From: Cristatella mucedo
Taxonomy: Eukaryota > Bryozoa > Phylactolaemata > Cristatellidae
Direction: 5' to 3'
Length of the DNA: 64,000 nt
Assembly (NCBI GenBank): GCA_009760855.2
Contig: WPIO01000010.1
Span: 3,553,501-3,617,500, forward strand
Part shown: positions 44,433 through 56,777 of the stretch, piece after piece
How the letters are laid out: every line of letters starts with the position of its first letter
Position numbering within the stretch: position 1 is the stretch's first letter
Translations under genes and position numbers: made by a program
Notes under the pieces: model-generated
The model's input: only the letters and a program-made list of their open reading frames with translations
Told to the model about the DNA's origin: nothing
Databases searched by the model: none

Positions 44433-44773
44433 CCTGCTGTAGGCTTAGCTACCCATTCGCTTTTGAGATCCCGAGAGGCAGTATTGCTTCTCCGTATGGT
44501 ATCGGGGTGGAAAAGAAAAATTATTCAACTCTGACTTATTATTTATTTAATTCAGAGGTGGCCGCACGCTCTCATCATACAGTATCGCTCTCTCATTGGT
44601 CGGCTGTGGAGTCGGAAGGAAGAAGCCTTACGAACCGCAATTCCGCTAGGCTAAATTTCTCACCTATAGCGCTCGCTACTCATTTGAAGCAGAAAATGGT
44701 TAATTAAATAAAAAATTTTCGTTGAATATGCCTATTGAGTCTTTTAAACATTCGGACACGAGCTAACTAACTA

Positions 44774-45777
44774 GCAAATTTTCTAAAACTAAACGATGAT
44801 AAAACTAACTTACTAGTTATGGGCAAACCCAGTGTGACTCACAAATTGGAAAGGCTGACGCTCAAAATTGGCTCTGCCAGCATATCTCCTGTTGAATCGG
44901 CTCGAAATCTAGGTGTCGTGTTCCAAAGCGACCTCTCGTTAGACGACCATATCAGCTCCACAGTCAAATCTGCCTACTTTCAGCTTCATAACATTGCTAA
45001 AATTCGGGCTTGTTTAGATAAGGATACCACGTCCAAGTTGGTCCATGCATTCGTGACATCCCGTCTCGACTTCTGCAACTCTCTGCTTACAGGCCTACCA
45101 GCATGTGCGATCAGGTGATTGCAGCTGGTGCAAAACTCCTCAGCTAGGCTTGTCTGTCGTGAGCGTCGCAGTTGCCACATCCTACCACTTCTTGCCGACC
45201 TGCACTGGCTACCAGTCAAGCAACGGATTGACTTCAAGGTTTTGTCGCTCACTTTTAGGTCACTTCATTCTTTGGCTCCAGCCTATCTCTCACATATACT
45301 CCCCCATCAGGCCAAGCATTGTACCACCCGCTTTTCGGAATCCAACAGTCACAAACACCTCATACAAATACTTCATACAAACCTCAAATCCTTTGGAGAC
45401 CGTGCATGTAGTTCGTATGCTCCCAAAGCACGGAACTCCCTCCCGACCTGCGTCAGAACATCCCCTGACCTGACCACATTCAAAAAGATCTTAAAACACA
45501 CATATTTAATACAGCATTTAGTGGGTCCCTGTGATTCGTCCTTGATGTGCTTATGCGTGCTGACACTGTGCATGCTGCCACTAACCACATTTGCATGCTG
45601 ACCCTGTGCATGTCACCCCTAACCATGTTATTCATTTTGGTTGCTTATCAAGTGTGATATTACTCACCATTCAATTACATTTCCCTTGGCAGCAAATGTA
45701 AAGTGCCTAGAGAGAGATTGAGTTCTCCGAGGGCGCTTTATCAAGTGCTTGTTCAAGTATTGTTATTATTTTTATTA
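44774..45777 (+). mobile_element. LINE copy B: RT C-terminal half and 3' end
   Basis: It starts inside the RT (NFLKLNDDKTNLLVMGKPSV) and continues through [40 protein letters not shown], a nonsense TGA at 45117-45119, [20 protein letters not shown] and the 3' UTR to an impure T/A-rich tail. Nearly collinear with copy A, about 670 bp upstream of the TMEM263-like start. Confidence 0.9.
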
Positions 45778-46654
45778 GCTAGCATACTAACCGGACAGAG
45801 TAGAAATCAGCCGCGCTGTCAAGAAAAATAATTTTAACTAGGTTCGTTGCAGCAAAAATTGAGCCAAACGTTAAACTAATTAAGGATATTCAACCTAAAG
45901 ATTTCCGTGCGTATGTTTGCACCAATTGAGGTATCTCTTACAGTGTGAGTCGTTGTTGGCTGACTTTTTAGGGTTAATGCGGTGGCTTCTGAGCAGAACC
46001 TGGGCGGCCGCTAGGTTAGCTCCAATAGCCAGATAGTCAGGGACTGATATATGCGATGCTGCTCACTTGTAGGCTTTATGAGTTTGAAAGGCAATGCGAG
46101 AATTAAAAAAAATAAACTTCAAAAGAGCCATAAGGGTTTTCTTATATTATTGTTTCCCGCTTCACAATGCTGGTGGTGGGTACTTCGAGGAAACTGTGAG
46201 TGACAAACGTCAAAACAAATGGCATGATTTACTTTTACAATCTTCGTTTTTTTTGCTGAAATTAACTGGTTTAAGTCTTTAGAATGAGATGAAAATTGAG
46301 ATGACCTTTGACGATAATCTTACTGTTAGCTGCATCATAATTAGTTGCCGTGGTCACATTATAAAATAGTCTCTTTGTTGCAGTATCTTGTTTTCACCAC
46401 GCGGAGTAGCAATGTTAATATTGCTAAAAAGTTAGCGCGTCTCCGTGCTAACCACGGAGCGGGGGACTTTAATATTGCTCCGACATCGCTCGCAGACTTT
46501 ATTCGCTATTATTACCATTTAGAGACCGGCAACTTTTGGTGCATTGGGATGAAAAACAGAGATCACATCCAAAATTCAAATGGCATGGGAATTTTTAATC
46601 GGCTCAACACGAACCAACCTAAACTTTAAATAGGAAAACAATAAATTTACGGTA
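45778..46654. other. spacer with no recognised gene
   Basis: A 94-codon + strand ORF at 46345-46629 is unassigned. A short hairpin CTCCGTG/CACGGAG lies at about 46440-46458. Confidence 0.45.
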
Positions 46655-46660
46655 AAATAC

Positions 46661-47160
46661 TAGTAATAATGATGGTACTAATACGTTTGTGTAGCGCGCC
46701 CTCAGAGAATTCAAATGGTTAGTGATAGCATCCATATGTCAACAAGCATAATATGGTTAGAGGTAGAATGCACAGTGTTAATATATGAATGCGGATTGTG
46801 GTAGCATGCACAGTGTCAGCACACATAAGCACGCAAAGGAGAATCGCAGGGACTCACCAAATGCTACGAGAAATTGATGCGTTTTAAGCTTCTTTTAAAC
46901 GTCGCCAAGTCAGCGAAGGCGTGAAGTAAGCCGGAAGTGAGTTTCTGGCTTAGGGAGCCTACGAACTGAAGGCACGGTCTCCAAAGGATCTCAGAATCCT
47001 TCGAGGCATAGCTTGACTATGTATGTCAGAAAAGCGGATAGTACGAGGCTGAGCGTGGCAGTAGTTCTGATAGGTAGGACGGTGCCAGAGAATCAAGGGA
47101 CCTAAAAGTGAGTGACAAATCTAGAAGTCGATACGCTGCTTGACTGAGAGCCAGTATTCT
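46661..47160 (-). mobile_element. worn LINE 3' end
   Basis: The minus strand matches the family UTR and C-terminal coding end, with the KSFGD region at about 46980 and the QRIDF region at about 47130-47145. The tail is reduced and small deletions are common. Confidence 0.75.
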
Positions 47161-48734
47161 ATAACATAATGCATCTCATTTCTAGACCGAAGAGTCACCG
47201 CTTAGCCTTCAAGCAAGGTACTTGCATTATGGTTCCAGATTTTGGGTTCCCGAGTTGCAGCAGGCATTATTTTATTGCCCTCTGCCCCTTATTATCCCTC
47301 TTTAGTTACCCATTAAGGACCGCTCAGATCAACAAAAGGCCATCTGATCTATATAACTTTTTGAAATTTTTTTTATTAGAAATGGTTAGCTGGTCGATTG
47401 ATACATTTTAAATCGTATTTTTTCATTAAAAATCACCTTCTGTTCGGCTACTAGTGCTGTAAACTTCTCTTCACGGACTGCTCTATCAAAATTATTACAG
47501 AATTCATTGAATAACCTCGTAAAATGTTTAGCCTTTTGATATATCAATTACTTTTCACTGTGTAGACTTATTGTCCAGAAATATATAATCTTACTAATAA
47601 CCGTTTGCCGGGGTGTAATGAAATCCATACATCAATGTTGATCAGTTTCATAAGTACGCACACGAGAGTGAACTTTGGATCACGGAGCTTTACGAGTAAA
47701 TTAAAACCCAATAGAATGCAACTTAATCAAAAGGTATATTAGGTTCAGGTTATCAGATATTTTATTTGTAGGCTGAAAAAAGAAACTGAGACAGGGCTAG
47801 TTTAATCCAAAGCCCTGAAAAAATGAAAGGAATATTGAAGTTGAAATGTGCCTCGGCAAGCTTTTTACATAATATTACAGCTAAGGTCATTGTGTAATAG
47901 AATGAACTCAGCCATAGCAACCATCGAGAAGCTGTACAATTATTTATTCTGTCTCTAATGTTTGCTACAACAGGTCAATAAAAACTATCTGCTTGGAAGT
48001 AACTATAGAAACCACACTAAATAAAGGTGGAAATTCTCGTTGCGTCGTTTGATACGCTCAATAGTTAAATATAAGTATCTTCAGTGATTATGGTCTAATA
48101 AAACGAATGACTCAACAACCCTTCTTCATACCTGCCCTGCATCATAGCAAGTTAGAAAACTGAAATATACATTGAATTCGGCCTATTATAGAGTCTAATT
48201 TGTGGCAGAAGAGCAGCAACGGTTTTCACCCCAGTTTGCAGCAGGAAATAAAGAATTTACTGCCGAAATATTTGAAACCTGTACCTCGTCCCTAGGGTGA
48301 GAACACCTTAACATGAAGATCTTATCCGCCAGCTATTCGGCATTACCGATCGACAGCAATTTTACATTTGAGTTCTAATCACTCTACAGCTTGTTCAGCC
48401 TGTCAGTGTCTGCCATTTAACCTATTTTTGAATGTTTTCTTACGAAAATCCTGTTTTTGCACGGCGTTAGCTAAAAGTTAGTAAATATAGCTAAAACCAG
48501 GTATACCAGCTGCAAGTCATCCGTGAACATATCCTTTATTAATGGAAGATTTTAAGCTGTTTAGTATTGCGTTTTTGGAACAGTCTCACATATTTCATTC
48601 TCTACGTAGTCACGAAAAATATCACAAGAGATACAGTAATGAAACTGTATTTCCTGTGTTTTCTTGCTGATCACGACAGTTTAAATCCTTTTCCTGTTCA
48701 TACCCTCGATATGATGTTACGAATTTGGATACTA
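47161..48734. other. AT-rich spacer, nothing recognised
   Basis: Only short open frames on both strands; no splice-consistent exon, tRNA or repeat family was identified. Confidence 0.5.
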
Positions 48735-49165
48735 ATAATTATAATACATTCCTGTAGCATCCTCGTAGAACCTAATCTCTTTATCACTCACCACTTGATC
48801 ATGTCTCCTTTGCAGCAATTGTACAGTGCCCAGAAATATATTGAGTTCTCTGGGGCGCTTTATCAAGTGTATTATTATTATTAGGCACACTTTACATATA
48901 CAGTAGAGGAAGCATGATTGAATTGTTAGTGGTAAAGTGCACTATGTCAAAAATCCTAATATGGTTAAAGATAATATTCCCATTTCCAAAATCTAAAAAT
49001 GGGCAGTTGTGACCAGCACAGTGTCAGCCCACATAAGCACGCATGAAAAAACCACCAGGACCCACCAGATTCTGTGAAAAATATGCACCTTTAAGCTTAA
49101 TTTTAACTTCTTTTTAAATTTCATGAAGTCACGGGATGCCTTGACGTCAGTTGGAAGTGAATAAC
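48735..49165 (-). mobile_element. older LINE 3' end, split by a younger LINE tail
   Basis: The minus-strand tail (ATAATTATAATACATTC, CCTAATCTCTTT; 48735-48780) is separated from the rest of its UTR (AGGCACACTTTACATATACA; 48883-49165) by an insertion. The split falls inside the normally continuous AATCTCTTTCTAGGCGCTTT motif. Confidence 0.75.
48781..48882 (+). mobile_element. 100-bp LINE tail nested in the older copy
   Basis: ACTCACCACTTGATCATG, TTTGCAGCAATTGTACAGTG, AATATATTGAGTTCTCTGGG, GCGCTTTATCAAGTG then (TAT)n: a severely 5'-truncated + strand LINE insertion with its own tail. Confidence 0.8.
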
Positions 49166-52100
49166 ATTTGATTTCTTGTTAGAAGTTGCATATTTCTGTA
49201 TCTCTACTGAGCCGAATTTAAACAAATCTTACTGCAACACACATTTAATATCCTCGCTTTGAGGTTTTTAACTTTTTATTTTGTCATTGAATTATTTCTG
49301 CTATACAGCTCATCGTGGCAGATACATAATGCTATATGCATACTTGATAATATTCTCAAAAATGAAAGTGCTGCTGCTTTGCAAAGAAATCTATCGCACA
49401 AATTCGTCCTACATCGCATTGACGCGTATTAAATAGCTGTTGCTTCAGAGCACGCAAAATGAGAATAAAAGATGACTTAAATAACTCCGTAAATAAAATA
49501 AATTTAATTGCAATAAACAAGGTTTTAAATAGCGCTCTCAGAGCACTGAATCTATATCGAGGTGGTCTACTACTCACTACAACAGAATCAATATTCCCGG
49601 TAATAATGACACGCATGGTATCATGCGTAGACTGGCATGCAAAATAAAAATAGTATCCTTCTTAGGCCAACAACCAAGAAGCAAGCAAGAAGATTCGGTC
49701 AAATTGTTTACATGTAAGAACGAGTAGTCGCATGCACTAAATCATGCACATGTAAGCATGAAAATCATGCAAAACGAAAATAGATATTTCTACTGAGTGA
49801 AGGAAAAGCTGAGCACAACAGGTGCGTCCTTTGCTGAGACTTAAACAGCGAAAGGTCGCCAGAGGTAGCGACCAAATTAGGATGAGTGTTCAATTTTCTC
49901 TTAGTACTAATTGAAAGCCCGATCACCAGAATATTTCAGCGTAGTGCTAAGGGTGGCGAGAGGTGAGGAAACAGTGGAAAGGCGGTGCGAATGCTCACTG
50001 GATCATCAAGAAGATCGGATACGCAAGGAGATCGGATACGGAAGTTGATGCAAGCCATGTTTCTGATTTTACCATATAGAACTACAATAAGGGATTTCCG
50101 GTTCTAGAGTGGTCACTCAATCTCTCTTGACTTGAAAAGAAGACCACTGCTTGCCGATCAAAGTCTAATGCTGCCACAGCTTATATGACATTGCCTGAAT
50201 CTCAAATATTAGAAAATTCTTTATCGTAATCTGATTTTTTATGTCATATATGGTTAGCTAACTTGGTAAGGTCCTTTGATACGAAGGTGTCTGTCTTCCG
50301 TAACCGCCTGGAGATGTATAGTTAATACGACTGTCTTGACAACTACTGAGGCTGGCTGGGATAGAGCTACGAATTTTCACAAAGGCGTCTGCATTTATTG
50401 TTTTCATACAAAAATGGTGACTGCGTTTAGATCCTGCTGTCGTCCAAGTATCCAAGTACCAGAATGCACTAGTGCTGCACTGAGGACTCTGTAGCCTCTC
50501 TTCAATGCCCTATCTCTACCAACGTTGGTTGTCTGGTTATTAGGTCTGGTAAAAGTGATTTCCATTGAACTCTGGGAAATGCTATCTATTCTCGGCAACC
50601 ATTACATTATTTCATAATTATATCACGTTGTTAAAGTCATGTTGTGTAGATATATTTTTTATCTCCTCCTTTTTCTTTTTGTTAAAAACAAACGACTACA
50701 GTCGCAGCAGCAGGGAGGCGTGTTGATGTTATAATTTTATTCGGTACCATCATCTGTAGTAGCGGAGGATTAGCTGTATCAAAAGAGAAAAATGCACGTA
50801 AAAAGGGATGTAAAAGGAAACTGTCTTATTTAGCCAGACATATAGATATGCATTTATTAGCGATCGCTTACAAATCGAGCTAGATTTTATGTATCTAGAG
50901 GTCACCGGAAGCATGGTCAAAGAGATTGTTCTGCAATCCCAATGGCTTTGCAAGACGTGCGTTTGATTTCAGCTATTCACAACTTGCTTTACAACTTTGT
51001 GGCAGTGGGGTGTGCGATAGGCATGGTAAAGGCTAGATCATTCTTCCACCTAGCCGACTGTGCTGTTATAGGTTGATATTTACCATTGTTGAGTGCCGCT
51101 GCCCACTGCTTTCCTGGTTTTATCTGGCGTCCCTGTGTGGAGAGCCGCGGTAGTGAGCTTCTTACGGCGATCCTCTGCAGCTTGTGGACGATTCATTAGT
51201 TATCAGCCCATACCCCCTCCCGGCAATTTGCTGGAATGCTACGAAAACCACGAGTAGTAGCTAGGCCGACGGTTCTCATCCAGTGCCATCCAGTGCTATG
51301 ATTACTACGGGTACTCATACCTGTTACAAAACTTATCGAGACGATTTAAATAAAAATTGAAACGTTTTATCGCCAGATAAACCATTAAGGGCTTAAGTTG
51401 CCTTGCACGCGAAAGATCGAGAAATGGTGCCTGGGGAAGTTCTTCCTTACCCATCATCTGAACATTGTATGCTGTTCAAGATACAAAGTTTGAATAAGTA
51501 TGCCAAATTAACTCCCCAAGAAAGAATATTTAGATCCGTCTAGGCAACGAGTAAAGAAAGCCAAAATCCTGACTCTTAATGCGGCTTAATGACTAGCCAG
51601 TTTATTGAGCTCTGTTTTTTGCTGCAGACATGGCAAGGGAGGCAAAAGGCTTGAATACGTTGCTCGCATTAACTCATTTTTGTCCTTCAGCAGGCACGCG
51701 ATCTAGTGCATGCTGCACAGCCCTCGATGGATAAACATACAACTTTGCACAGGGACCATCCGAATACGTTCCTAGCCTTGAATTGCCATAATGCCATGGA
51801 GTTGATAACCTAGTTGATTTATAGCCGTTCTGCGTAGAAGAAAAGCGGTATACTATGGCTGCTTCGAGGTTCGCGATAGGATTATAAGCCAAGCTGCCGA
51901 GTTGTATGCCAGCTTTAAGCCCGTTACTGCACCGACTTCAAAACATGCAAAGAGAGAGATACCGAAAAATGGACTGGAGTACTATAATTCAATATTGGCA
52001 TGGCCGTTAAGCTTCTGCAGTTGGTAATAAATACAGCTACTCGGTTAGCCTTCAACACTTTTAATTATTGACCGTAGATGACAGAAGCTGTTTCTAAGCG

Positions 52101-52875
52101 GGTCTCAGATTGTTAACCTTACTTCGGCAAATTCTTATGCAACGATGTCACTTCACTAGCTGCCGACTATGGCAAATCCTGTCCCGACGTTCTGGGCTGC
52201 TACATCTGTGCTGATAACTTTGTCAGCTGTCCTGAATCAACTGCTCTTCTCGCTTTCACTTAGTTTCACGTTACTCAAATTGGTGGGCTGAGTCCTTATT
52301 ATCCCCACGTCTTACACAAATCCCGGCCTCCTCTTTTGCTTTGACCTTGAATGGCCCAGAAATCAAGAGAATTAGCCGAAGTTCAGAGTCGGAATTTCAT
52401 CTCGAAACTGCCTCTTGGTCGTAGATATTCCCTGCTTTGCAATACTACGTACCTTGGTTCGTTTTAATACTGCTGTCATTCAAAAGGCGGAGTGTTAACT
52501 GCAGTTTGCACGCCGCACAAAGCGATCGTTACTGTTTAGGTCGTAGGCAATTTAACACTCTCTGTCTTGCACAAGCTGTAATTGAATTACATTTCGTAGT
52601 GTCGTAGTGAAAGAGCAAACTTTTTCTGGTTTTGCCACGACTTCTAACATCGACCATTCACAATAGACCTGCTTTTTTTACGAAGCTGAAAGTCGGTTAA
52701 TGGCACGTATTAGCCTGTCTCTACAATGGTAACTCCATTTTGCGTCTCCAAGGAGAAATGGTGGGAGAGCGCAAGCACCTTGTACTCTTAAAATTTGGCC
52801 GCAAAACATGAACATGCGAAATTGCTTAGGCTTTTGAGCTGTGGTAAAGCTAGACTATGAATCCTATGCAATATG
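49166..52875. other. gene-poor spacer
   Basis: A weak minus-strand LINE-tail resemblance occurs at 49525-49560 (TAGCGCTCTCAGAGCACTGA). Otherwise only short unassigned frames, for example 51674-51892 minus. No RNA gene or promoter is convincing. Confidence 0.45.
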
Positions 52876-53130
52876 CTAAGCCGGAAGATGATTCTGGGGC
52901 TTCAGGGCGTTTGCGAAGAGCCTAGTATCTGTGATCGCCTGAATTGCCCTGTCAAAAAACACGCAGCTTGCGTTCGACAAGTAGAGTTCCATAAGCGCCT
53001 GAAGCGTCCTATGAGCCATCGTCATGGCTTCTGCTGCAAAATTCGGCGTCGGGATTGACGATGGCAAGTGCGGCTCTGCGTCAACGTCAAGAATCCAGCC
53101 AGCGTCTGCCAGTTGGCTGCGAGTAACGTT
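52876..53130 (-). CDS. unassigned coding-like terminal exon, 84 codons
   Basis: On the minus strand a CTAG acceptor at 53131-53134 opens a phase-0 frame to TAG at 52876-52878. It reads NVTRSQLADAGWILDVDAEP, HLPSSIPTPNFAAEAMTMAH, RTLQALMELYLSNASCVFFD and RAIQAITDTRLFANALKP. The even composition and alternating amphipathic pattern look like real protein. No family is recognised, and no upstream exon was found in the neighbouring 8 kb. It could be the last exon of a gene whose start lies right of here, or a pseudogene piece. Confidence 0.35.
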   Translation of the reverse strand, partial: NVTRSQLADAGWILDVDAEPHLPSSIPTPNFAAEAMTMAHRTLQALMELYLSNASCVFFDRAIQAITDTRLFANALKPQNHLPA

Positions 53131-53239
53131 CTAGATAAGCATCGATTTGGTGGCTGCGTTGAAGAAATTGTGAGTGAACTTCTAATCGCTAGTGTAAATG
53201 AACAAGACGACGAGGGAAGCCTTAACGTTGAGCTTGAAC

Positions 53240-53255
53240 TAATATATCTGATATA

Positions 53256-53287
<32 letters not shown>
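53240..53287. repeat. AT-rich microsatellite
   Basis: ATATATCTG repeated, passing into (AT)n; it directly borders the LINE fragment at 53291. Confidence 0.9.
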
Positions 53288-53290
<3 letters not shown>

Positions 53291-53292
<2 letters not shown>

Positions 53293-53445
53293 GAACTCAT
53301 ATTTCGAACCTTTACACCTTGCTAGTAAGTTCCAGTCTGGCTTTAGAGCTAATCTCTCCACAGAGTCAGCATTGCTTAGGGTGTACAACGACCTACTTAG
53401 GAATGTAGACATAGGTAGAGTGTCTCTGCTTGTTTTGCTCGATCT
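53291..53445 (+). mobile_element. LINE copy C: RT fragment cut off by an opposite-strand LINE tail
   Basis: FQSGFRANLSTESALLRVYN and GRVSLLVLLD are intact in frame; sequence stops right after the LLD of the first catalytic motif. Confidence 0.85.
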
Positions 53446-53820
53446 TATAATAATAATATTAATAATAATGCACTTGATAAAGCACCCTTAGAGAACTCAA
53501 TCTCTCTCTAGGCGCTTTAAATTTGCTGCAAAGGGAAATGCCATTGAATGGTGAGTAAAATCATGCTTGATAAACAAACAAAATGACTAACATGGTTAGG
53601 GGTGACATGCACAGGGCAGCATGCAAATGTGGTTAGTAGCAGCATGCACAGTGTCAGCACGCATAAGCACATCAAGGACGAATCCCAGGGACCCACTAAA
53701 TGCTGTCTTAAATAGGTGTGTTTTTTAAGTTCTTTTTGAATGTGGTCAGGTCAGGGGATGTTCTGACGCAAGTCGGGAGGGAGTTCCGGGCTTTGGGAGC
53801 ATACGAACTAAATGCACGGT
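53446..53820 (-). mobile_element. LINE 3' end inserted against copy C
   Basis: The (ATA)n tail begins where copy C stops; the minus-strand UTR and the last coding motif (PKARNSLPT-like region near 53770-53790) follow. Confidence 0.87.
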
Positions 53821-53985
53821 AACTATCTCTATGCATATTTATTAATTGTTCTCATTGACCAATTGAACGCTCAGCATGCAAAATGCCACAACGAACAACA
53901 AGGATAACATAAGCTATCTTTTGATATAACCATAGCTGGTATTATCACTTTCTGAGAACCCATAGGAATCATGGTCACATTCTTA

Positions 53986-54233
53986 GCAGGTCTCCCTATG
54001 ATTCGTCCTTGATGTGCTTATGCGTGCTGACACTGTGCATGCTGCCACTAACCACATTCGCATGCTGACCCTGTGCATGTCACCCCTAACCATATTATTC
54101 ATTTTGTTTGTTTTTCAAGCATGATTTTACTTACCATTCAATTGCATTTCACTTTGCAGCAAATGTAAAGCGCCTAGAGAGAGAGAGATTAAGTTCTCTG
54201 AGGGCGCTTTATCAAGTGAATTATTATTATTAT
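53986..54233 (+). mobile_element. LINE 3' UTR fragment
   Basis: CCCTATGATTCGTCCTTGAT to GAGGGCGCTTTATCAAGTGA and a short (ATT)n tail; very similar to the 3' UTR of copies A and B. Confidence 0.88.
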
Positions 54234-55650
54234 TTCAGCCAAATATGGCCATCTTGCACAATCAACAGATTTAATACTGTGCACTGTTAAAGGCAAACCC
54301 CTCAAAGGATGCAGGACACTTGAAAAAGTGCTACCGGAGTTATAAAAAGGTAAATAAAGAAACTATTTGAGGTGTAAAACTTTGAAGACATCGGCAATAC
54401 CAAGTTCAAGGACATTCAGGGACACCCGTATAGCTATATGTATCCAGACCAGAACAAATATTAAAAGTGTTTATTACATAGCCGACTGAGCTCAGCTTGT
54501 ATTCCAAAGTTCACTCCAATCGGACCCCAATTAGCCAAGCTACAGACTGTAACTAGTACGGAATACCACTGTGGGAAAAATACTCCAAGAAGACAGCGGA
54601 TGATGTAAAAACATACAAATGATGAGAAAAATCTGAGTTACTTGGCTTACAGTGATATAACTTTGAAGCACATATCGAGGAGAGTGTACTTCAACTTTCC
54701 CGTTTATTGTATCGTTATTAGCCTACCTGCGACATTCGCAAGACAAATGAGCAGAATGGTGACAAACAGTGCTGCCAGAAAACAGCCAGCTATTGATCAA
54801 AGTAAAGCTATCTACTAACATCCAATGTGCATGAGAGATGGTGTAATGATATATAAGCACAAGAAATCGCAAATTCCGAAATTCAAGTTGATCGGTTCAC
54901 TATTATCGGAGGAATGAAATCTTCAAGAGACGGGCTGACTTTCAAATCGCGGTGTTCGAGGAGTTATTTGAGGTAAGCTAGACAAGTATGACACATCCTA
55001 GCAACGCACAGAAAATCTACTAAATAGATAAAAACACACCATTAGAACTAACTTAACCTTACAAGACCTTTACGCACCATCACCACATCCTGCAAAGATG
55101 CCTGAGCAAATGACAGCCATAAACGTAAAAAAATGGAATTTAAATAAGGTTAATTTCCCTTGAATACAAATGAATCAACATTTGAAACTGATTTCCAGTT
55201 ATCGACTGTTCGATGTAGTACTATGCAGATACCCTCGACAGGGCTCACACGGCTGACCGATGGCGCGGTCCCAGGATTCAATAGGTGCGGTGATAAAGGC
55301 CGCCTTAGCTATCGCGGGTGAATCACTTCCGGTCATCCAGGTTTAAGGGGACTGTTACGACGCGTGTAAAAATACGCATAGAAAGTAAATAATGCATAAC
55401 TTGCCCGGAAAAGTTAGCTGTTCGCCGAAGCTGGGCAATTCAACAGAACGGTGGAGCCCAGCTTTGTTTGGGTTGACGCGTAAGGATTGTTGTAACTATC
55501 AGTCGGAGAGTTGTGCTCGAGATGACGTGTCATTTTTTGAAAAGTTTACGCTCTTTTACGTTGCAAGTGATGATCTGGCGTCCGTTTAGGGCTACGTAGC
55601 TTTTATTGACAAAGTTCGCCAATAAAACACCCCTCCGTTGGCATTATCCC
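54234..55650. other. spacer with no recognised gene
   Basis: A 65-codon + strand ORF at 55392-55589 is unassigned. GC content and CG frequency rise towards 55650, where the CCAAT/YY1-rich repeat begins. Confidence 0.45.
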
Positions 55651-56775
55651 TATTAATATAAGCGAGAAAGTCCGTTAAGCGGAAAAATGACGGCCCCCGA
55701 CCTTGTCAAGCGAATCAAAGCGCAACGTTGCTGCTGCTAGGCGCGAGACTATATATCCCTAATAATTAAAGGGAGAAAACCCGATAGCTGCAAGATGGCG
55801 GCCTCGACCTTGTCTAGCGAATCAGAGAGTAGCGTTCCTGCAGCTAGGCGCGAGACATGACAATAGCCAATCGATGCACAGCGTTCGAGTAGCAGACGAG
55901 AGGAATCCCCGTTCAAGTTAACGTCTACCTTGACTTAATAATAATAATAATAATAATAATAATGCACTTGATAAAGCGCCCTCAGAAAACTCAGTCTCTT
56001 TCTAGGCGCTTTACATTTGCTGCAAAGGGAAATGCAATTGAATGGTGAGTAATATCATGCTTGATAAACAACATGAATAACATGGTTAGGAGTGACATGC
56101 ACAGGGCAGCATGCAAATGTGGTTAGTGGCAGCATGCACAGTGTCAGCACGCATAAGCACATCAAGGACGAATCACAGGGACCCACTAAATGCTGTCCTA
56201 AATAGGTGCGTTTTCAAGTTTTTTTAAATGTGGTCAAGTCAGGGGATGTTCTGACGCAGGTCGGGAGGGAGTTCCGGGCTTTGGGAGCATACGAACTCTA
56301 AAACGGTCTCCAAAGGATTTGAGGTTTGTACGAGGTTTTGGTAGACTGTTGGATTCCGAAAAGCGGGTGGTACGATGCTTGGCCTGGTGGGGGAGTAGAT
56401 CTGAGAGATAGGCTGGAGCCAAAGAATGAAGTGACCTGAAAGTGAGCGACAAAGCTTTGAAGTCGATCCTTTGCTTGACTGGTAGCCACTGCAGGTCGGC
56501 GAGAAGGACGTTGTTGAGTACTTTTGTGTACCGTGATAATTAAAGCGAGAAAGTGCGTCGCGAGGCAAGATGGCGGCCCCCAACTTGGCTAGAGAATCAG
56601 AGTGCAGCCTTTCTGCTGCTAGGCGCGATACGTGACCCTACCCAATCGAAGCGCAGCATTCCTGAGTAGTAGGCGATAGGAGTTCCGGTCCCAACTTTGG
56701 CTAGCGAATCAGAGCGCAGCGTTCCCGCTGCTGGGCAGGAGTTCCTGTTCGGGTTAACGTCTGGCTTGAGTTAAG
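55650..56775 (+). repeat. promoter-like repeat block, at least three units, split by a LINE
   Basis: Recurring words: AATTAAAG(C/G)GAGAAA, GCAAGATGGCGGCC (55793 and 56563; a degraded form at 55690), GCGAATCAGAGCGCAGCGTT, CTGCTGCTAGGCGCGA, GTTAACGTCT. Units start near 55655, 55765 and 56540, with a shorter half-unit near 56690. CAAGATGGCGGC matches the YY1 consensus and AATCAGAG the 3' side of NF-Y sites. A minus-strand LINE (55938-56510) interrupts the block. Confidence 0.7.
55938..56510 (-). mobile_element. LINE copy D: 3' UTR plus RT C-terminal region
   Basis: The minus strand reads [40 protein letters not shown] and TNLKSFGDR, then 3' UTR and a long (ATT)n tail at 55938-55964. Confidence 0.9.
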
Positions 56776-56777
56776 AA

